A stretch of DNA of 64,000 nt from MR-S7 sp000400995 (GCF_045291395.1 NZ_CP152342.1:4092001-4156000); one strand, 5' to 3'. Positions 27,388-36,114 are shown, counted from the stretch's first letter. The notes: a model not told the origin generated them from the letters alone. Numbers and translations: made by a program.

Positions 27388-27636
27388 TTAGGCCAGGACG
27401 AAGGGGTTGGCGAAAGCGAACAGCAGGGCGATGGCCACGCCAATCAGGAAGGCGGCGTCGATCAGACCGGCCAAGATGAACATCTTGGTTTGGAGTTCGT
27501 TGATCAGCTCGGGCTGGCGAGCGGACGATTCCAGGAACTTGCCGCCCATCAGAGCGATACCGATCGAAGCGCCGATAGCGCCGAGACCCACGATCAGACC
27601 ACAAGCCAGAGCGACGAGACCGAGAATGTTTTCCAT
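27388..27636 (-). CDS. atpE: ATP synthase c subunit
   Basis: An 82-residue proteolipid forming the Fo rotor ring. Two membrane helices flank a polar loop (ARQPE at 39-43), and the ion-carrying acid is Asp60 in GLIDAAFLIG. No sodium-binding signature is evident, so it should carry protons. Confidence 0.97.
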   Translation of the reverse strand: MENILGLVALACGLIVGLGAIGASIGIALMGGKFLESSARQPELINELQTKMFILAGLIDAAFLIGVAIALLFAFANPFVLA

Positions 27637-27684
27637 GATGACTCCTAGAGATGAAAAGAAAGGTTGGAAAGGAAAAGGAAAGGA

Positions 27685-28548
27685 TCAGTGAGCTTCATGC
27701 GCCTGGCCGAGGTAGATCAGCGTCAGCATCATGAAAATGAAGGCCTGCAGGGTGATGATCAGAATGTGGAAGATCGCCCAGATAGAGCCCGCAATGATGT
27801 GCCCCACGGGGAGCAACACACCAGAGAGCGACATAGCCGCCGCGCCGCCCATCAGGGCGATCAGCATGAACACCAACTCACCAGCGTACATGTTGCCGAA
27901 CAGTCGCATGCCATGCGAGACCGTCTTGGCAACGTATTCGATGATCTGCATGAGCAGATTGACCACACCCAGGATCAGGGCGAAGACGGGATTCTTGCTG
28001 GTGCCGAAAGGCGCCGTCACCAGTTCATGGGCCCAACCGCCCACGCCCTTGATCTTGATGCTGTACACGAAGCACAGGATTAGCACTGCGGTGGACAGGC
28101 CCAGAGTGGTGGAGAGGTCGGCAGTGGGCACCACGCGCAGGTAGGCATGGTGGTCGCCGGTTGCGCCTTGCCAGAGCACCGGCAGCAGGTCGACGGGCAG
28201 CAGGTCCATGGCGTTCATCAGGAAGATCCAGACGAACACCGTGAGCGCCAGGGGTGCGATGAATTGGCGGCTCTGGGCGTTGTGGATGTTGGCCTTGGCC
28301 TGGTTGTCCACCATTTCCACGAGCATTTCCACGGCGGCCTGGAAACGGCCCGGCACGCCGGAGGTGGCCTTGCGCGCAGCCAGCCACATGAGGAACAAAC
28401 CCAGCACGCCCAGAGTCACACTGACCGCAATGGAATCGAAATTGACCACCGAGAAGTCAATGATGGACTTCTGCTTGATGTTCTGAAGATGCTGCAGGTG
28501 GTGAACGATGTATTCACTTGCAGTCGGGGCGTTCGCATCTGCGGCCAT
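27685..28548 (-). CDS. atpB: ATP synthase a subunit
   Basis: A 287-residue Fo subunit that forms the proton half-channels beside the c ring. About six membrane helices are visible; the essential arginine is in SHGMRLFGNMYAGELVFML. The N-terminal 35 residues (SEYIVHHLQHLQNIKQ) are periplasmic in relatives. It follows atpI by 22 bases. Confidence 0.97.
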   Translation of the reverse strand: MAADANAPTASEYIVHHLQHLQNIKQKSIIDFSVVNFDSIAVSVTLGVLGLFLMWLAARKATSGVPGRFQAAVEMLVEMVDNQAKANIHNAQSRQFIAPLALTVFVWIFLMNAMDLLPVDLLPVLWQGATGDHHAYLRVVPTADLSTTLGLSTAVLILCFVYSIKIKGVGGWAHELVTAPFGTSKNPVFALILGVVNLLMQIIEYVAKTVSHGMRLFGNMYAGELVFMLIALMGGAAAMSLSGVLLPVGHIIAGSIWAIFHILIITLQAFIFMMLTLIYLGQAHEAH

Positions 28549-28570
28549 CGGACAACTCTTCTCTCAAATA

Positions 28571-29038
28571 TCAATCGGTTCGTCGGACACCGGGCCGCGC
28601 CAGCAGCGCGATCCAGTACGTTTTCATCGTCACCACCATGCCGACCAGCAGCGCCAGCCAGCTCAGCCCCGGCACCAGCCGGGGCGCCGCCGCCAACATG
28701 GCGACGGTCAACACAATCTTGACCAGCTCCCACCCGAAGAGCCCGGCCATGGCCGCCCCTGCGGATGCACGCTTGCGTGCCATGCCCCGCGCGAACAGCG
28801 CCGCGGGAATCACCACCGCCAAGGCGCCGTATCCGGCGGACCAGGCCACCTGCACCCGCCCTGTCAGCAACCATGCCAACAGCGCGACCAGCACACCCAC
28901 CCCTGCCTGGCTCCCGACGATGCGCCAGACCGACACGGCCGGGTGGCGACTGCGCCACTCCTGGGCCTCTTGCGCGGTCAGGGGCTTGAAGTCGGGATCT
29001 TCGGCCTCAGCTTCTGTCCCGAGGGCGTCTGTTTTCAT
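28571..29038 (-). CDS. atpI: ATP synthase protein I
   Basis: A 155-residue membrane protein at the head of the operon. Four membrane helices follow a charged N-terminus (KPLTAQEAQEWRSRHP), as in AtpI proteins, which help assemble the c ring. I chose the ATG at 29038 (MKTDALGTEAE); the longer frame above it has no family similarity. First gene transcribed. Confidence 0.88.
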   Translation of the reverse strand: MKTDALGTEAEAEDPDFKPLTAQEAQEWRSRHPAVSVWRIVGSQAGVGVLVALLAWLLTGRVQVAWSAGYGALAVVIPAALFARGMARKRASAGAAMAGLFGWELVKIVLTVAMLAAAPRLVPGLSWLALLVGMVVTMKTYWIALLARPGVRRTD

Positions 29039-29086
29039 GCGCGAAGATTGCCTGTGCGGCAGACCAAAACTTTCACAAAGCCCTTG

Positions 29087-29092
29087 ATTATA
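29087..29092 (-). promoter_or_regulatory. -10 box of the ATP synthase operon
   Basis: The minus strand reads TATAAT 49 bases before the atpI ATG. A TTGTGG lies 19 bases upstream, a poor and over-spaced -35. The rest of the 227-base divergent gap up to the DUF493 gene shows nothing else I can name. Confidence 0.45.
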
Positions 29093-29265
29093 AGTAAAAA
29101 CCCCGGGCAATCCACAAGCCCCCGCTGCGTGCTGCCATCGGGGGCCGGCCTGCGCCATTGTGGCGGCAGACCAACGCGGCCGGAAATCAAGCTTACCTTT
29201 GGCAGGCATACCATCGCGATTCATCCCCATCGCGATCGCGCCGCGCGACAGAAGAAAGACCTGAA

Positions 29266-29553
29266 ATGACCACACCCGCCACCCCGGATCCGCGCAAGGA
29301 TTCGCTGATCGAGTACCCCTCGCGCTTCCCCATCAAGGTGATGGGCGCCAAGGTCGACGGGTTCGTGCACGCGGTGACCGAGGTGGCGCGCCGCTTCGAC
29401 CCAGGCTTCGACGCTTCCACCATCGAGCTGCGCGACAGCCGCGCCGGCAACTACCTCGGCGTCACGATCACCATCACAGCCACCAGCCGCGAGCAGCTCG
29501 ACGATCTGTATCGCGCACTGTCGTCGCATCCCATGGTCAAGGTCGTGCTCTGA
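29266..29553 (+). CDS. DUF493 family protein (YbeD-like)
   Basis: A 95-residue protein of the YbeD/DUF493 family, an ACT-like fold with YPSRFPIKVMGAK at the start and GNYLGVTITITATSREQLDDLYRAL in the second half. E. coli ybeD also sits directly before lipB, and the same order is kept here, so a link to lipoate metabolism is likely though the molecular role is unclear. Five bases separate it from lipB. Confidence 0.9.
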   Translation: MTTPATPDPRKDSLIEYPSRFPIKVMGAKVDGFVHAVTEVARRFDPGFDASTIELRDSRAGNYLGVTITITATSREQLDDLYRALSSHPMVKVVL

Positions 29554-29558
29554 ACGCC

Positions 29559-30251
29559 ATGGAGCTGCGCATGCTCGGGCGCGTGCCCTACGACGCGACC
29601 CTGGAGGCCATGCGGCGCTTCACCGAGGAGCGCACGCAGGAGACGCCCGACACGCTCTGGATCTGCGAACACCCGCCTGTGTTCACGCAAGGCCTGGCGG
29701 GCAAGGACGGCCACATCCTGCAGCCCGGCGGCATCCCCGTGGTGCACACCAACCGCGGCGGCCAGGTCACGCACCACGGCCCCGGGCAGGTCGTGGCCTA
29801 CCCGCTCGTGGACCTGCGGCGCGCGGGCTACTACGTCAAGGAATACGTCTACCGCCTCGAAGAGGCCGTGATCCGCACGCTGGCGCACTTCGGCGTGACG
29901 GGCCACCGCGTGGCGGGTGCGCCTGGCATCTACGTGCGTCTGGACGACCCGTTCGAGCACGCCCTCCTGCCCCAGCGGCCGCAGCAGCGCGATGCCGCCG
30001 CCCCGCCTTCTCCGCCCGACTTCACCGGCCTGGGCAAGATCGCCGCGCTGGGCATTAAGGTCACGCGCCACTGCACCTACCACGGCGTGGCGCTCAACGT
30101 GGCCATGGACCTGGAACCCTTCTCCCGTATCAACCCTTGCGGTTACGCAGGCCTTCCGACGGTGGACCTTTCTACAATCGGCGCACGAACCACCTGGGAC
30201 GAAGCCGCCGCGGTACTGGGCCAACAGCTCTGCACGCGCCTCGCGCCCTGA
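29559..30251 (+). CDS. lipB: Octanoyltransferase LipB
   Basis: A 230-residue octanoyl-ACP:protein transferase, the first step of lipoate synthesis. The active-site pattern is RGGQVTHHGPGQ, then GKIAALGIKVTRHC with the catalytic lysine, and the nucleophile cysteine in INPCGYAGL. An insert of about 20 residues rich in proline and glutamine (ALLPQRPQQRD) lies before the lysine. It is followed 14 bases later by lipA. Confidence 0.95.
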   Translation: MELRMLGRVPYDATLEAMRRFTEERTQETPDTLWICEHPPVFTQGLAGKDGHILQPGGIPVVHTNRGGQVTHHGPGQVVAYPLVDLRRAGYYVKEYVYRLEEAVIRTLAHFGVTGHRVAGAPGIYVRLDDPFEHALLPQRPQQRDAAAPPSPPDFTGLGKIAALGIKVTRHCTYHGVALNVAMDLEPFSRINPCGYAGLPTVDLSTIGARTTWDEAAAVLGQQLCTRLAP

Positions 30252-30265
30252 CTTTCCCCGCAGCC

Positions 30266-31245
30266 ATGAGCACTCCCGAAGTCGTGCGCGAAGCGCAACC
30301 CCCGAGGCCTACAACCCGCTGGCCAAGCAAAAGGCCGCGGCCAAGCTTTCGCGCATTCCGATCAAGGTCGAGCAGGGCGAAGTGCTCAAGAAGCCCGAGT
30401 GGATCCGCGTGAAGGCGGGCAGCCCCACCACGCGCTTCTACGAGATCAAGCAGATCCTGCGCGAGAGCAACTTGCACACGGTGTGCGAGGAAGCGAGCTG
30501 CCCCAACATCGGCGAATGCTTCGGCAAGGGCACGGCCACGTTCATGATCATGGGCGACAAGTGCACGCGCCGCTGCCCGTTCTGCGACGTGGGACACGGC
30601 CGCCCCGACCCGCTGGACAAGGACGAGCCACTGAACCTGGCGAAGACCATCGCCAAGCTGCGCCTGAAGTACGTGGTGATCACCAGCGTGGACCGCGACG
30701 ACCTGCGCGACGGCGGCTCGGGCCACTTCGTGGAGTGCATCCAGCGCACGCGCGAACTCTCGCCCGCCACGCAGATCGAGATCCTCGTACCCGACTTCCG
30801 CGGCCGCGACGACCGCGCGCTGGAGATCCTCAAAGCCGCGCCGCCGGACGTGATGAACCACAACCTGGAGACCATCCCGCGCCTCTACAAGGAAGCGCGC
30901 CCCGGATCGGACTACCAGTTCAGCCTGAACCTGCTGAAAAAGTTCAAGGCCCTGCACCCCAAGGTGCCGACCAAGAGCGGCATCATGGTCGGCCTGGGCG
31001 AGACCGACGAGGAGATCCTGCAGGTGATGCGCGACATGCGCGCGCACGACATCGACATGCTGACCATCGGCCAGTACCTCGCGCCCAGCAACAGCCACCT
31101 GCCGGTGCGCCGCTACGTGCACCCCGACACGTTCAAGATGTTCGAGGAAGAGGCGTACAAGATGGGCTTCTCGCACGCCGCCGTGGGCGCGATGGTGCGC
31201 TCCAGCTACCACGCCGACCAGCAGGCGCACGCCGCCGGCGTTTAA
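30266..31245 (+). CDS. lipA: Lipoyl synthase LipA, with probable 5' frameshift
   Basis: A radical-SAM enzyme that inserts two sulfurs into octanoyl groups. Both iron-sulfur motifs are intact: CEEASCPNIGEC and the SAM motif CTRRCPFC. The natural start is the ATG at 30266 (MSTPEVVREAQ), 14 bases after lipB, but that frame leaves the main one at a C5 run (30299-30303). One additional C would give AQPPEAYNPLAKQ and continue to the stop at 31245. No ATG or GTG exists upstream in the main frame near this point. So this is either a base-call error or a true disrupting mutation of an essential gene, and error is likelier. Confidence 0.9.
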
Positions 31246-31248
31246 AGC

Positions 31249-31303
31249 AAAATCTGGCTCTAGCGCTTATCCAGAAAACACGAACAGCTATTAATTCAAT
31301 AGC
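31249..31303 (-). repeat. Dispersed hairpin repeat, copy R6
   Basis: Minus-oriented copy four bases after the lipA stop. The minus strand has the first hairpin GCTATT / AATAGC, then GTGTTTT with TAAGCGC around CTGGA (two G-T wobbles, one T-T mismatch), then TAGAGCCAGATTTT. It forms the left edge of the low-G+C island. Confidence 0.85.
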
Positions 31304-31340
31304 CAACTATCCCAGCGCGCCGAAACCGCGATGTCCCTGG

Positions 31341-31760
31341 CTACTGCGCGACCCATCCCAAGTGCGCCATGCAACCCTTGTGAATATCCTCCCGGGCACG
31401 TCTGGCATCCAACACGGCTCTGATGGCCGCCCCCTGAGCCGCACCCTGGGCAAATGATTGCACCGGGTTGACGGTCGGAGTCACGGTAGCACTGTAGCTG
31501 CCGTTACTGATGCCTCGACTGCCATAGGTGGTGCTGTTGCCGTTCACGTAGTAGCCGGCTGGCACCGCGGGAGCCACCGCCATTTGCGGCATCGGGGCAG
31601 TTCCCTGGACAACCTGTTGGCAGTACCCGTTGTCGATTGCCAAGCGCTGTTCATGCAGCGCGGGATTGCCGCTGTAGCCTGGATGGCGCCACTGGTTAGT
31701 GGCACAGGCGCCCAGGCTCAGGGCCAATGCCAGACTGCCGGCCATCTTTGCTCGAATCAT
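31341..31760 (-). CDS. Small putative lipoprotein
   Basis: A 139-residue protein with a lipoprotein signal (MIRAKMAGSLALALSLGAC, Cys19). The mature part is rich in serine, threonine and glycine in the middle (GNSTTYGSRGISNGSYS), followed by an alanine-rich helix with QGAAQGAAIRAVLDARRARE. Not assigned to a named family. It is in a lower-G+C stretch between repeats R6 and R7, convergent with lipA and divergent from the XRE regulator. No function is proposed. Confidence 0.75.
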   Translation of the reverse strand: MIRAKMAGSLALALSLGACATNQWRHPGYSGNPALHEQRLAIDNGYCQQVVQGTAPMPQMAVAPAVPAGYYVNGNSTTYGSRGISNGSYSATVTPTVNPVQSFAQGAAQGAAIRAVLDARRAREDIHKGCMAHLGWVAQ

Positions 31761-31838
31761 GAAGAGTCCCCCTCGAAAGTAAATGGGCGATAAGGCGTCT
31801 ACCTGCTACGGATTGCTCCATGGCATCGCAGCGCTTTT

Positions 31839-31854
31839 CCAACCATAGTTGGAA
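31839..31854. promoter_or_regulatory. Inverted repeat operator 1 (XRE)
   Basis: TCCAAC and GTTGGA flank CATA as a perfect six-base inverted repeat. The same sequence recurs 44 bases to the right, so both are probably binding sites for the adjacent regulator. Confidence 0.6.
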
Positions 31855-31882
31855 GACGAGCGTAGCACTTTCCTCTGAAATT

Positions 31883-31898
31883 TCCAACGATAGTTGGA
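31883..31898. promoter_or_regulatory. Inverted repeat operator 2 (XRE)
   Basis: TCCAAC and GTTGGA flank GATA. It covers the TTG at 31894 that could start the XRE gene, so binding here would block its own expression. Confidence 0.6.
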
Positions 31899-31905
31899 GA
31901 GTTCA

Positions 31906-32154
31906 TTGGATATTGCAATTGCGTTCGGAAGCGTCTTGCGCCAGCTTCGAAAAGAGGCAGGCTTGACGCAAGAGCAGTTGGGCTTCGAGGCCGAGTTGGA
32001 GCGCAACTACATCAGCATGCTGGAGCTGGGGCAGCGACAGCCCACTTTGACAACGCTGTTCAAACTGGCGGCAGCCTTGAAAACCCCGCCTTCGAACATC
32101 GTGTCGCTGCTGGAGAAATCGGGTGTAGTGCTTCGCAGTAACGATGTTCCTTAG
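31906..32154 (+). CDS. XRE family transcriptional regulator
   Basis: A single-domain helix-turn-helix protein of 82 residues (86 from an alternative TTG at 31894). The HTH reads LTQEQLGFEAELERNYISMLE followed by GQRQPTLTTLFKLAAAL, the Cro/C1 and restriction-controller pattern. No ATG exists in the frame; I chose TTG at 31906 because the earlier TTG is inside an operator. Two identical inverted repeats upstream suggest autoregulation. G+C is about 55 percent by hand count of 31881-32100 (120 of 220), lower than the surrounding genes, suggesting acquisition. No restriction or toxin partner is adjacent. Confidence 0.82.
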   Translation: MDIAIAFGSVLRQLRKEAGLTQEQLGFEAELERNYISMLELGQRQPTLTTLFKLAAALKTPPSNIVSLLEKSGVVLRSNDVP

Positions 32155-32179
32155 CAGCTTCGCGGAGAATTTCAAGACG

Positions 32180-32232
32180 AATCGGAGCCTAGCGCCTATT
32201 CAGCAAGCGCGAACAGCTATTTATTCAGTAGC
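32180..32232 (-). repeat. Dispersed hairpin repeat, copy R7
   Basis: Minus-oriented copy between convergent XRE and oxidoreductase genes. The minus strand shows GCTACT / AATAGC, the stem GCGCTTG / TAGGCGC around CTGAA (two G-T wobbles), then TAGGCTCCGATT. The TAA stop of the oxidoreductase lies inside it. Confidence 0.85.
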
Positions 32233-33270
32233 ACCCCAACCAGCCAGTACCAGCTTGCCCATGGTGTGGCCCGATTCGATGCGCCGGTGCGCCTCGCGCA
32301 GGTGGGCGGCGTCGATGGGCCCGAGCACCTCGCGCAGCGTGCCGCGCAGGGCGCCGGCGTCGATGCGGCGCGCCACCTCGGCCAGCAGGGCGTGCTGCGC
32401 GGCCATGTCGGGCGTGCGGTACATGCTGCGCGCGAACATCATTTCCCACACGAAGCCCTGGCTCTTGCCGTGCAGCGGCCGCAGGTCGAGCGGCGCGGTG
32501 TTCTCCACGATGCCGCAGGCCAGGCCCTGCGGGCGCAGCAGCGCGGGGATGCGGGGAAAGTGCGCGTCGGTGTCGGACAGCAGCAGCAGGTGATCGACCT
32601 CGCCCACGCCCAGCGCGTCGAGTTGCGCGCGCAGGTCCTGGCGGTGGTCCACCACGTGGGCGGCGCCCAGCTCGCGCACCCAGGCCTGCGATTCGGGGCG
32701 CGAAGCGGTGCCGATCACGGTGAGCCCGGCGCTCGCGGCGAGTTGCACGGCTATCGAGCCCACGCCGCCACCTGCGCCGATGACGAGGATGCTCTGCCCG
32801 CGCTGCGGACTATCGGCGGCGGGAGTGCTCTCCAGCCCCAGGCGGTCGAACAGCGCCTCCCACGCGGTGATGGCCGTAAGCGGCAGCGCCGCCGCCTGGG
32901 CGAAGTCCAGCGAGCGGGGCTTGGGGCCCACGATGCGCTCGTCCACCAGCGTGAATTGCGCGTTGCTGCCGGGTCGCGTGATGTCGCCCGCGAAGTAGAC
33001 GGCATCCCCCACGGCGAAGCGCGTCACGGCGCTGCCCACGGCCACCACGGTGCCCGCCGCGTCCCAGCCCAGCACGCGGGGCTGCGCGGGCGTGGGCGAC
33101 TGCTGGCCGCGCACCTTGGCGTCCACGGGGTTGACCGAGACGGCCTCCACGCGCACCAGCAGGTCGTGCGCGCCGGGTTCGGGCACGGGCAGGATGAGGT
33201 CGATCAGGGCTTCGGGATGGGCTATGGGCAGGTACTGACGCAGGCCGATGGCCTTCATGGTGGTGGTCAT
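32221..33270 (-). CDS. MDR family zinc-free alcohol dehydrogenase / quinone reductase-like
   Basis: A 349-residue medium-chain dehydrogenase/reductase. The N-terminal GroES-like fold has VSVNPVDAKVRG and VLGWDAAGTVVAVG, and the NAD(P)-binding Rossmann motif is GAGGGVGSIAVQLA. The catalytic-zinc cysteine of alcohol dehydrogenases is not evident, so a zinc-independent quinone- or enone-reductase role is more likely. The ATG at 33270 follows GAGAAACC. It is divergent from a LysR gene, a common regulator-target arrangement. The final residues (about GATE) are encoded by repeat R7. Confidence 0.87.
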   Translation of the reverse strand: MTTTMKAIGLRQYLPIAHPEALIDLILPVPEPGAHDLLVRVEAVSVNPVDAKVRGQQSPTPAQPRVLGWDAAGTVVAVGSAVTRFAVGDAVYFAGDITRPGSNAQFTLVDERIVGPKPRSLDFAQAAALPLTAITAWEALFDRLGLESTPAADSPQRGQSILVIGAGGGVGSIAVQLAASAGLTVIGTASRPESQAWVRELGAAHVVDHRQDLRAQLDALGVGEVDHLLLLSDTDAHFPRIPALLRPQGLACGIVENTAPLDLRPLHGKSQGFVWEMMFARSMYRTPDMAAQHALLAEVARRIDAGALRGTLREVLGPIDAAHLREAHRRIESGHTMGKLVLAGWGATE

Positions 33271-33371
33271 GGGTTTCTCCAAAAAAACGATGAACGCTGG
33301 GACTATAGGCAGCCATCCCCGCTTGAAAAACGGCTTCAAAATTGAAGCATCCACAAATATTTTTTGAAATC

Positions 33372-34274
33372 ATGCTGCACCTGCAAGATGCCCGCCTGTT
33401 CGCCCGCGTGGCCGCCACGGGTTCGTTCAGCGAGGCCGCGCGCCAGCTCGACCTGACGCCGGCCGCCGTGAGCGCCACGCTCAAGAAGCTCGAAGCGCTT
33501 TTGAGCGCGCGGCTGCTGGAGCGCAGCACCCGTTCGCTGCGCCTGACGGCCGAGGGCACGCAGTTCCTCGACACCTGCGAGCGCCTGCTGGCCGTGTGGG
33601 CCGAGGGCGAGGCGCAGCGCGCCGCGGGCGGCCTGCAGGGCGTGGTGCAGCTCGCGGCGCCGAGCGATCTGGCGCAGGTCTGGCTCACGCCCTGGCTGCC
33701 CGCGTTCGCGCGCGAGCACCCGCAGGTGCAGGTGGTGCTGCACGCGAGCGACACGGTGCAGGCACTGCCGCGCGAGGGGCTGGACCTGGCGCTGCGCTAC
33801 GGCGCGCTGGCCGATTCCAGCCTCGCCGCCCGGCGCCTGTGCGCCAACCCCCGCGTGCTGGTGGCCAGCCCCGAATATGTGCGCGAACACGGCATGCCGC
33901 AATCACCCGCCGACCTGGAGCGCCACCCGTGCCTGACCTACTTCCTGAAGGGGCGGCGCCACGCGCAATGGCGCTTCAGCCGCGCCGGGCGCGTGGTGCA
34001 AGTGAAGGTGGACGGGCCGCTCGCCACCTCCAACGGCACGATGGTGCGGCAGTGGGCGCTGGCGGGCGAGGGCATCGCCTACAAGAGCCGCATCGACGTG
34101 CTGCCCGACCTGCGCGCCGGGCGCCTCGTGCCGCTGCTGGCGGACTGGACGCCCGAGGAGGTGCCGCTGCACGCCGTGCTGCTGTCGCACAAGCGGGTGC
34201 CGCAGCGCGTGCGCGCGTTGCTGGACTTCCTGGCGGCGCGCTTCGCCGCGCTGGAAGATGATGAAGGAATATGA
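33372..34274 (+). CDS. LysR family transcriptional regulator
   Basis: A 300-residue LysR regulator. The winged HTH spans residues 4-62 (FARVAATGSFSEAARQLDLTPAAVSATLKKLE), with the usual RLLERSTR and LTAEGTQFLD. The rest is the periplasmic-binding-like effector domain. ATG 33372 was chosen over a TTG ten codons upstream. The 101-base divergent region shared with the oxidoreductase should carry its site; an ATT-rich segment there is suggestive but I cannot define a motif. The effector is unknown. Confidence 0.92.
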   Translation: MLHLQDARLFARVAATGSFSEAARQLDLTPAAVSATLKKLEALLSARLLERSTRSLRLTAEGTQFLDTCERLLAVWAEGEAQRAAGGLQGVVQLAAPSDLAQVWLTPWLPAFAREHPQVQVVLHASDTVQALPREGLDLALRYGALADSSLAARRLCANPRVLVASPEYVREHGMPQSPADLERHPCLTYFLKGRRHAQWRFSRAGRVVQVKVDGPLATSNGTMVRQWALAGEGIAYKSRIDVLPDLRAGRLVPLLADWTPEEVPLHAVLLSHKRVPQRVRALLDFLAARFAALEDDEGI

Positions 34275-34330
34275 ATCGAATCGGCCTCTATCGCTTATCC
34301 ATCAAGCGCCAGAAGCTATCGAAACAATAG
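34275..34330 (-). repeat. Dispersed hairpin repeat, copy R8
   Basis: Minus-oriented copy beginning one base after the LysR stop. The minus strand shows CTATT / GATAG, then GCGCTTG / TAAGCGA around ATGGA (one G-T wobble, one G-A mismatch), then TAGAGGCCGATT. It fills the convergent junction with ptsI. Confidence 0.87.
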
Positions 34331-34336
34331 TGCTCG

Positions 34337-36103
34337 TCAGGAGGTCAGCAGTGCCGCCGGATCGTCGCTGTCCAGCACCTGCTGCGCCCAGTCGGCGAGC
34401 TTGCGCGTGTCGGCGCGCAGCACTTCCTGCTTGACGGCGAGGATCTGCGCCGGCTGCATCGAGAAGCTGCGCAGGCCCAGGCCCAGCAGCAGGCGCGTCA
34501 TGGCCACGTCGCCCGCCATCTCGCCGCACACGCTCACGCTCTTGCCCTGGCGGGCCCCTGCCGCGATCACATCGGCCACCAGGCGCAGCACGGCGGGGTG
34601 CAGCGGGTCGTACAGGTGGGCCACCGCCTCGTCGGCGCGGTCGATGGCCAGCGAATACTGGATCAGGTCGTTGGTGCCGATGGAGAGGAAGTCGAAGTGG
34701 CGCAGGAACTCGCGCACGATGAGCGCCGCGGCCGGCACCTCGATCATGGCGCCCACCTCCACCGGACCGTAGGCCGCGCCGCGCGCGTCCAGCTCGGCGC
34801 GCGCCTGGTCGAGCTGCGCCAGCGTCTGGCGGATCTCGCCCGCATGCGCCAGCATGGGAAAGAGCAGCTTGACCTTGCCGTGCCCCGCGGCGCGCAGCAC
34901 GGCGCGCAGCTGGGTGCGGAACATGGCCGGTTCGGCCAGGCTCCAGCGGATGGCGCGCAGGCCCAGCGCGGGGTTGAGCGAGCTGTCCTTGTGGCCCTTG
35001 TCCAGCGGCTTGTCGGCACCCACGTCCACCGTGCGGATGGTGACGGGCAGGCCCCGCATGCCCTCGACCGCCTCGCGGTAGGCGCGGTATTGCTCCTCCT
35101 CGTCGGGCAGGCGGCCCGCGCGGCCCATGAACAGGAATTCGCTGCGGAACAGGCCCACGCCCACGGCACCCACGCCCAGGGCGGCGGCAGCGTCGGCGGG
35201 CTGCTCGATGTTGGCCAGCAGCTCGATGGCCTGGGCGTCGAGCGTGACGGCCGGCGTGTGCAGCAGGCGGGCCAAACGCTCGCGCTCCAGCGCGATCTGG
35301 CGCTGGCGGAAGCGGTATTCGGCCAGGATGATGGGCGAGGGATCGACGATGACCACGCCAGCGTCGCCGTCGATGATGACCCAGTCGTCCTGGCGCACGA
35401 GCTGGCTGGCCCCGCGCGCGCCCACGACGGCCGGGATGTCCATGCTGCGCGCGACGATGGCCGTGTGGCTGGTCTTGCCGCCCACGTCGGTGACGAAGCC
35501 GGCGAACACGCTCTGCTTGAACTGCAGCATGTCGGCCGGCGAGAGGTCGTGCGCCACCAGCACCAGGGGCACCTCGGTGCTGCCCTCGGGCAGAAGCTCG
35601 GCCTGCAGGCCCTGCTCGGCGCGGCGCCGGGGGCTGGCGGGCGGCGGCCCTACGGGGCTGCCCACGCCCTTCATGTGGCGCAGGATGCGCTCGACCACCT
35701 GCTCCAGGTCGGCCTTGCGCTCGCGCAGGTAGTCGTCCTCCATTTCGTCGAACTGGCGGCTGATGATCTCCAGCTGCGTGGTCAGCGCCCATTCGGCGTT
35801 GTAGAGGCGGTCGCGGATCCAGTGCTTGACGCCGCTGACGAGCATCTCGTCCTGCAGCAGCATGAGGTGCACGTCCAGCAGCGCGGCCAGCTCATGCGGG
35901 GCATCGGGCGGCATGTCGGTCTGCAGGCGCTGCAGCTCGCCGATCACCGCGTTGCGGCCATTGCGGATGCGCAGGATCTCGGCCTCGACCTGGTCCTGCT
36001 CGATGAAGTAGTGCACCACCTCCATGCGGCTCGCGGCCGCCAGCACCGCACGCCCGATGGCGATGCCGCGTGCGACTGCCAGGCCGTGGACTGAGAAGGT
36101 CAT
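34337..36103 (-). CDS. ptsI: Phosphoenolpyruvate-protein phosphotransferase (enzyme I)
   Basis: A 588-residue enzyme I that takes phosphate from phosphoenolpyruvate onto His213 (GGKTSHTAIVAR) and hands it to HPr. The PEP-binding barrel includes GLFRSEFLFM, GLRAIRW and NDLIQYSLA, and SVCGEMAGD contains the conserved cysteine. No N-terminal GAF domain is present, so it is the plain EI form. The operon is EIIA, HPr, EI with no sugar permease, so it most likely acts as a regulatory phosphorelay. Confidence 0.96.
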   Translation of the reverse strand: MTFSVHGLAVARGIAIGRAVLAAASRMEVVHYFIEQDQVEAEILRIRNGRNAVIGELQRLQTDMPPDAPHELAALLDVHLMLLQDEMLVSGVKHWIRDRLYNAEWALTTQLEIISRQFDEMEDDYLRERKADLEQVVERILRHMKGVGSPVGPPPASPRRRAEQGLQAELLPEGSTEVPLVLVAHDLSPADMLQFKQSVFAGFVTDVGGKTSHTAIVARSMDIPAVVGARGASQLVRQDDWVIIDGDAGVVIVDPSPIILAEYRFRQRQIALERERLARLLHTPAVTLDAQAIELLANIEQPADAAAALGVGAVGVGLFRSEFLFMGRAGRLPDEEEQYRAYREAVEGMRGLPVTIRTVDVGADKPLDKGHKDSSLNPALGLRAIRWSLAEPAMFRTQLRAVLRAAGHGKVKLLFPMLAHAGEIRQTLAQLDQARAELDARGAAYGPVEVGAMIEVPAAALIVREFLRHFDFLSIGTNDLIQYSLAIDRADEAVAHLYDPLHPAVLRLVADVIAAGARQGKSVSVCGEMAGDVAMTRLLLGLGLRSFSMQPAQILAVKQEVLRADTRKLADWAQQVLDSDDPAALLTS

Positions 36104-36114
36104 CGCCAGAAGCC

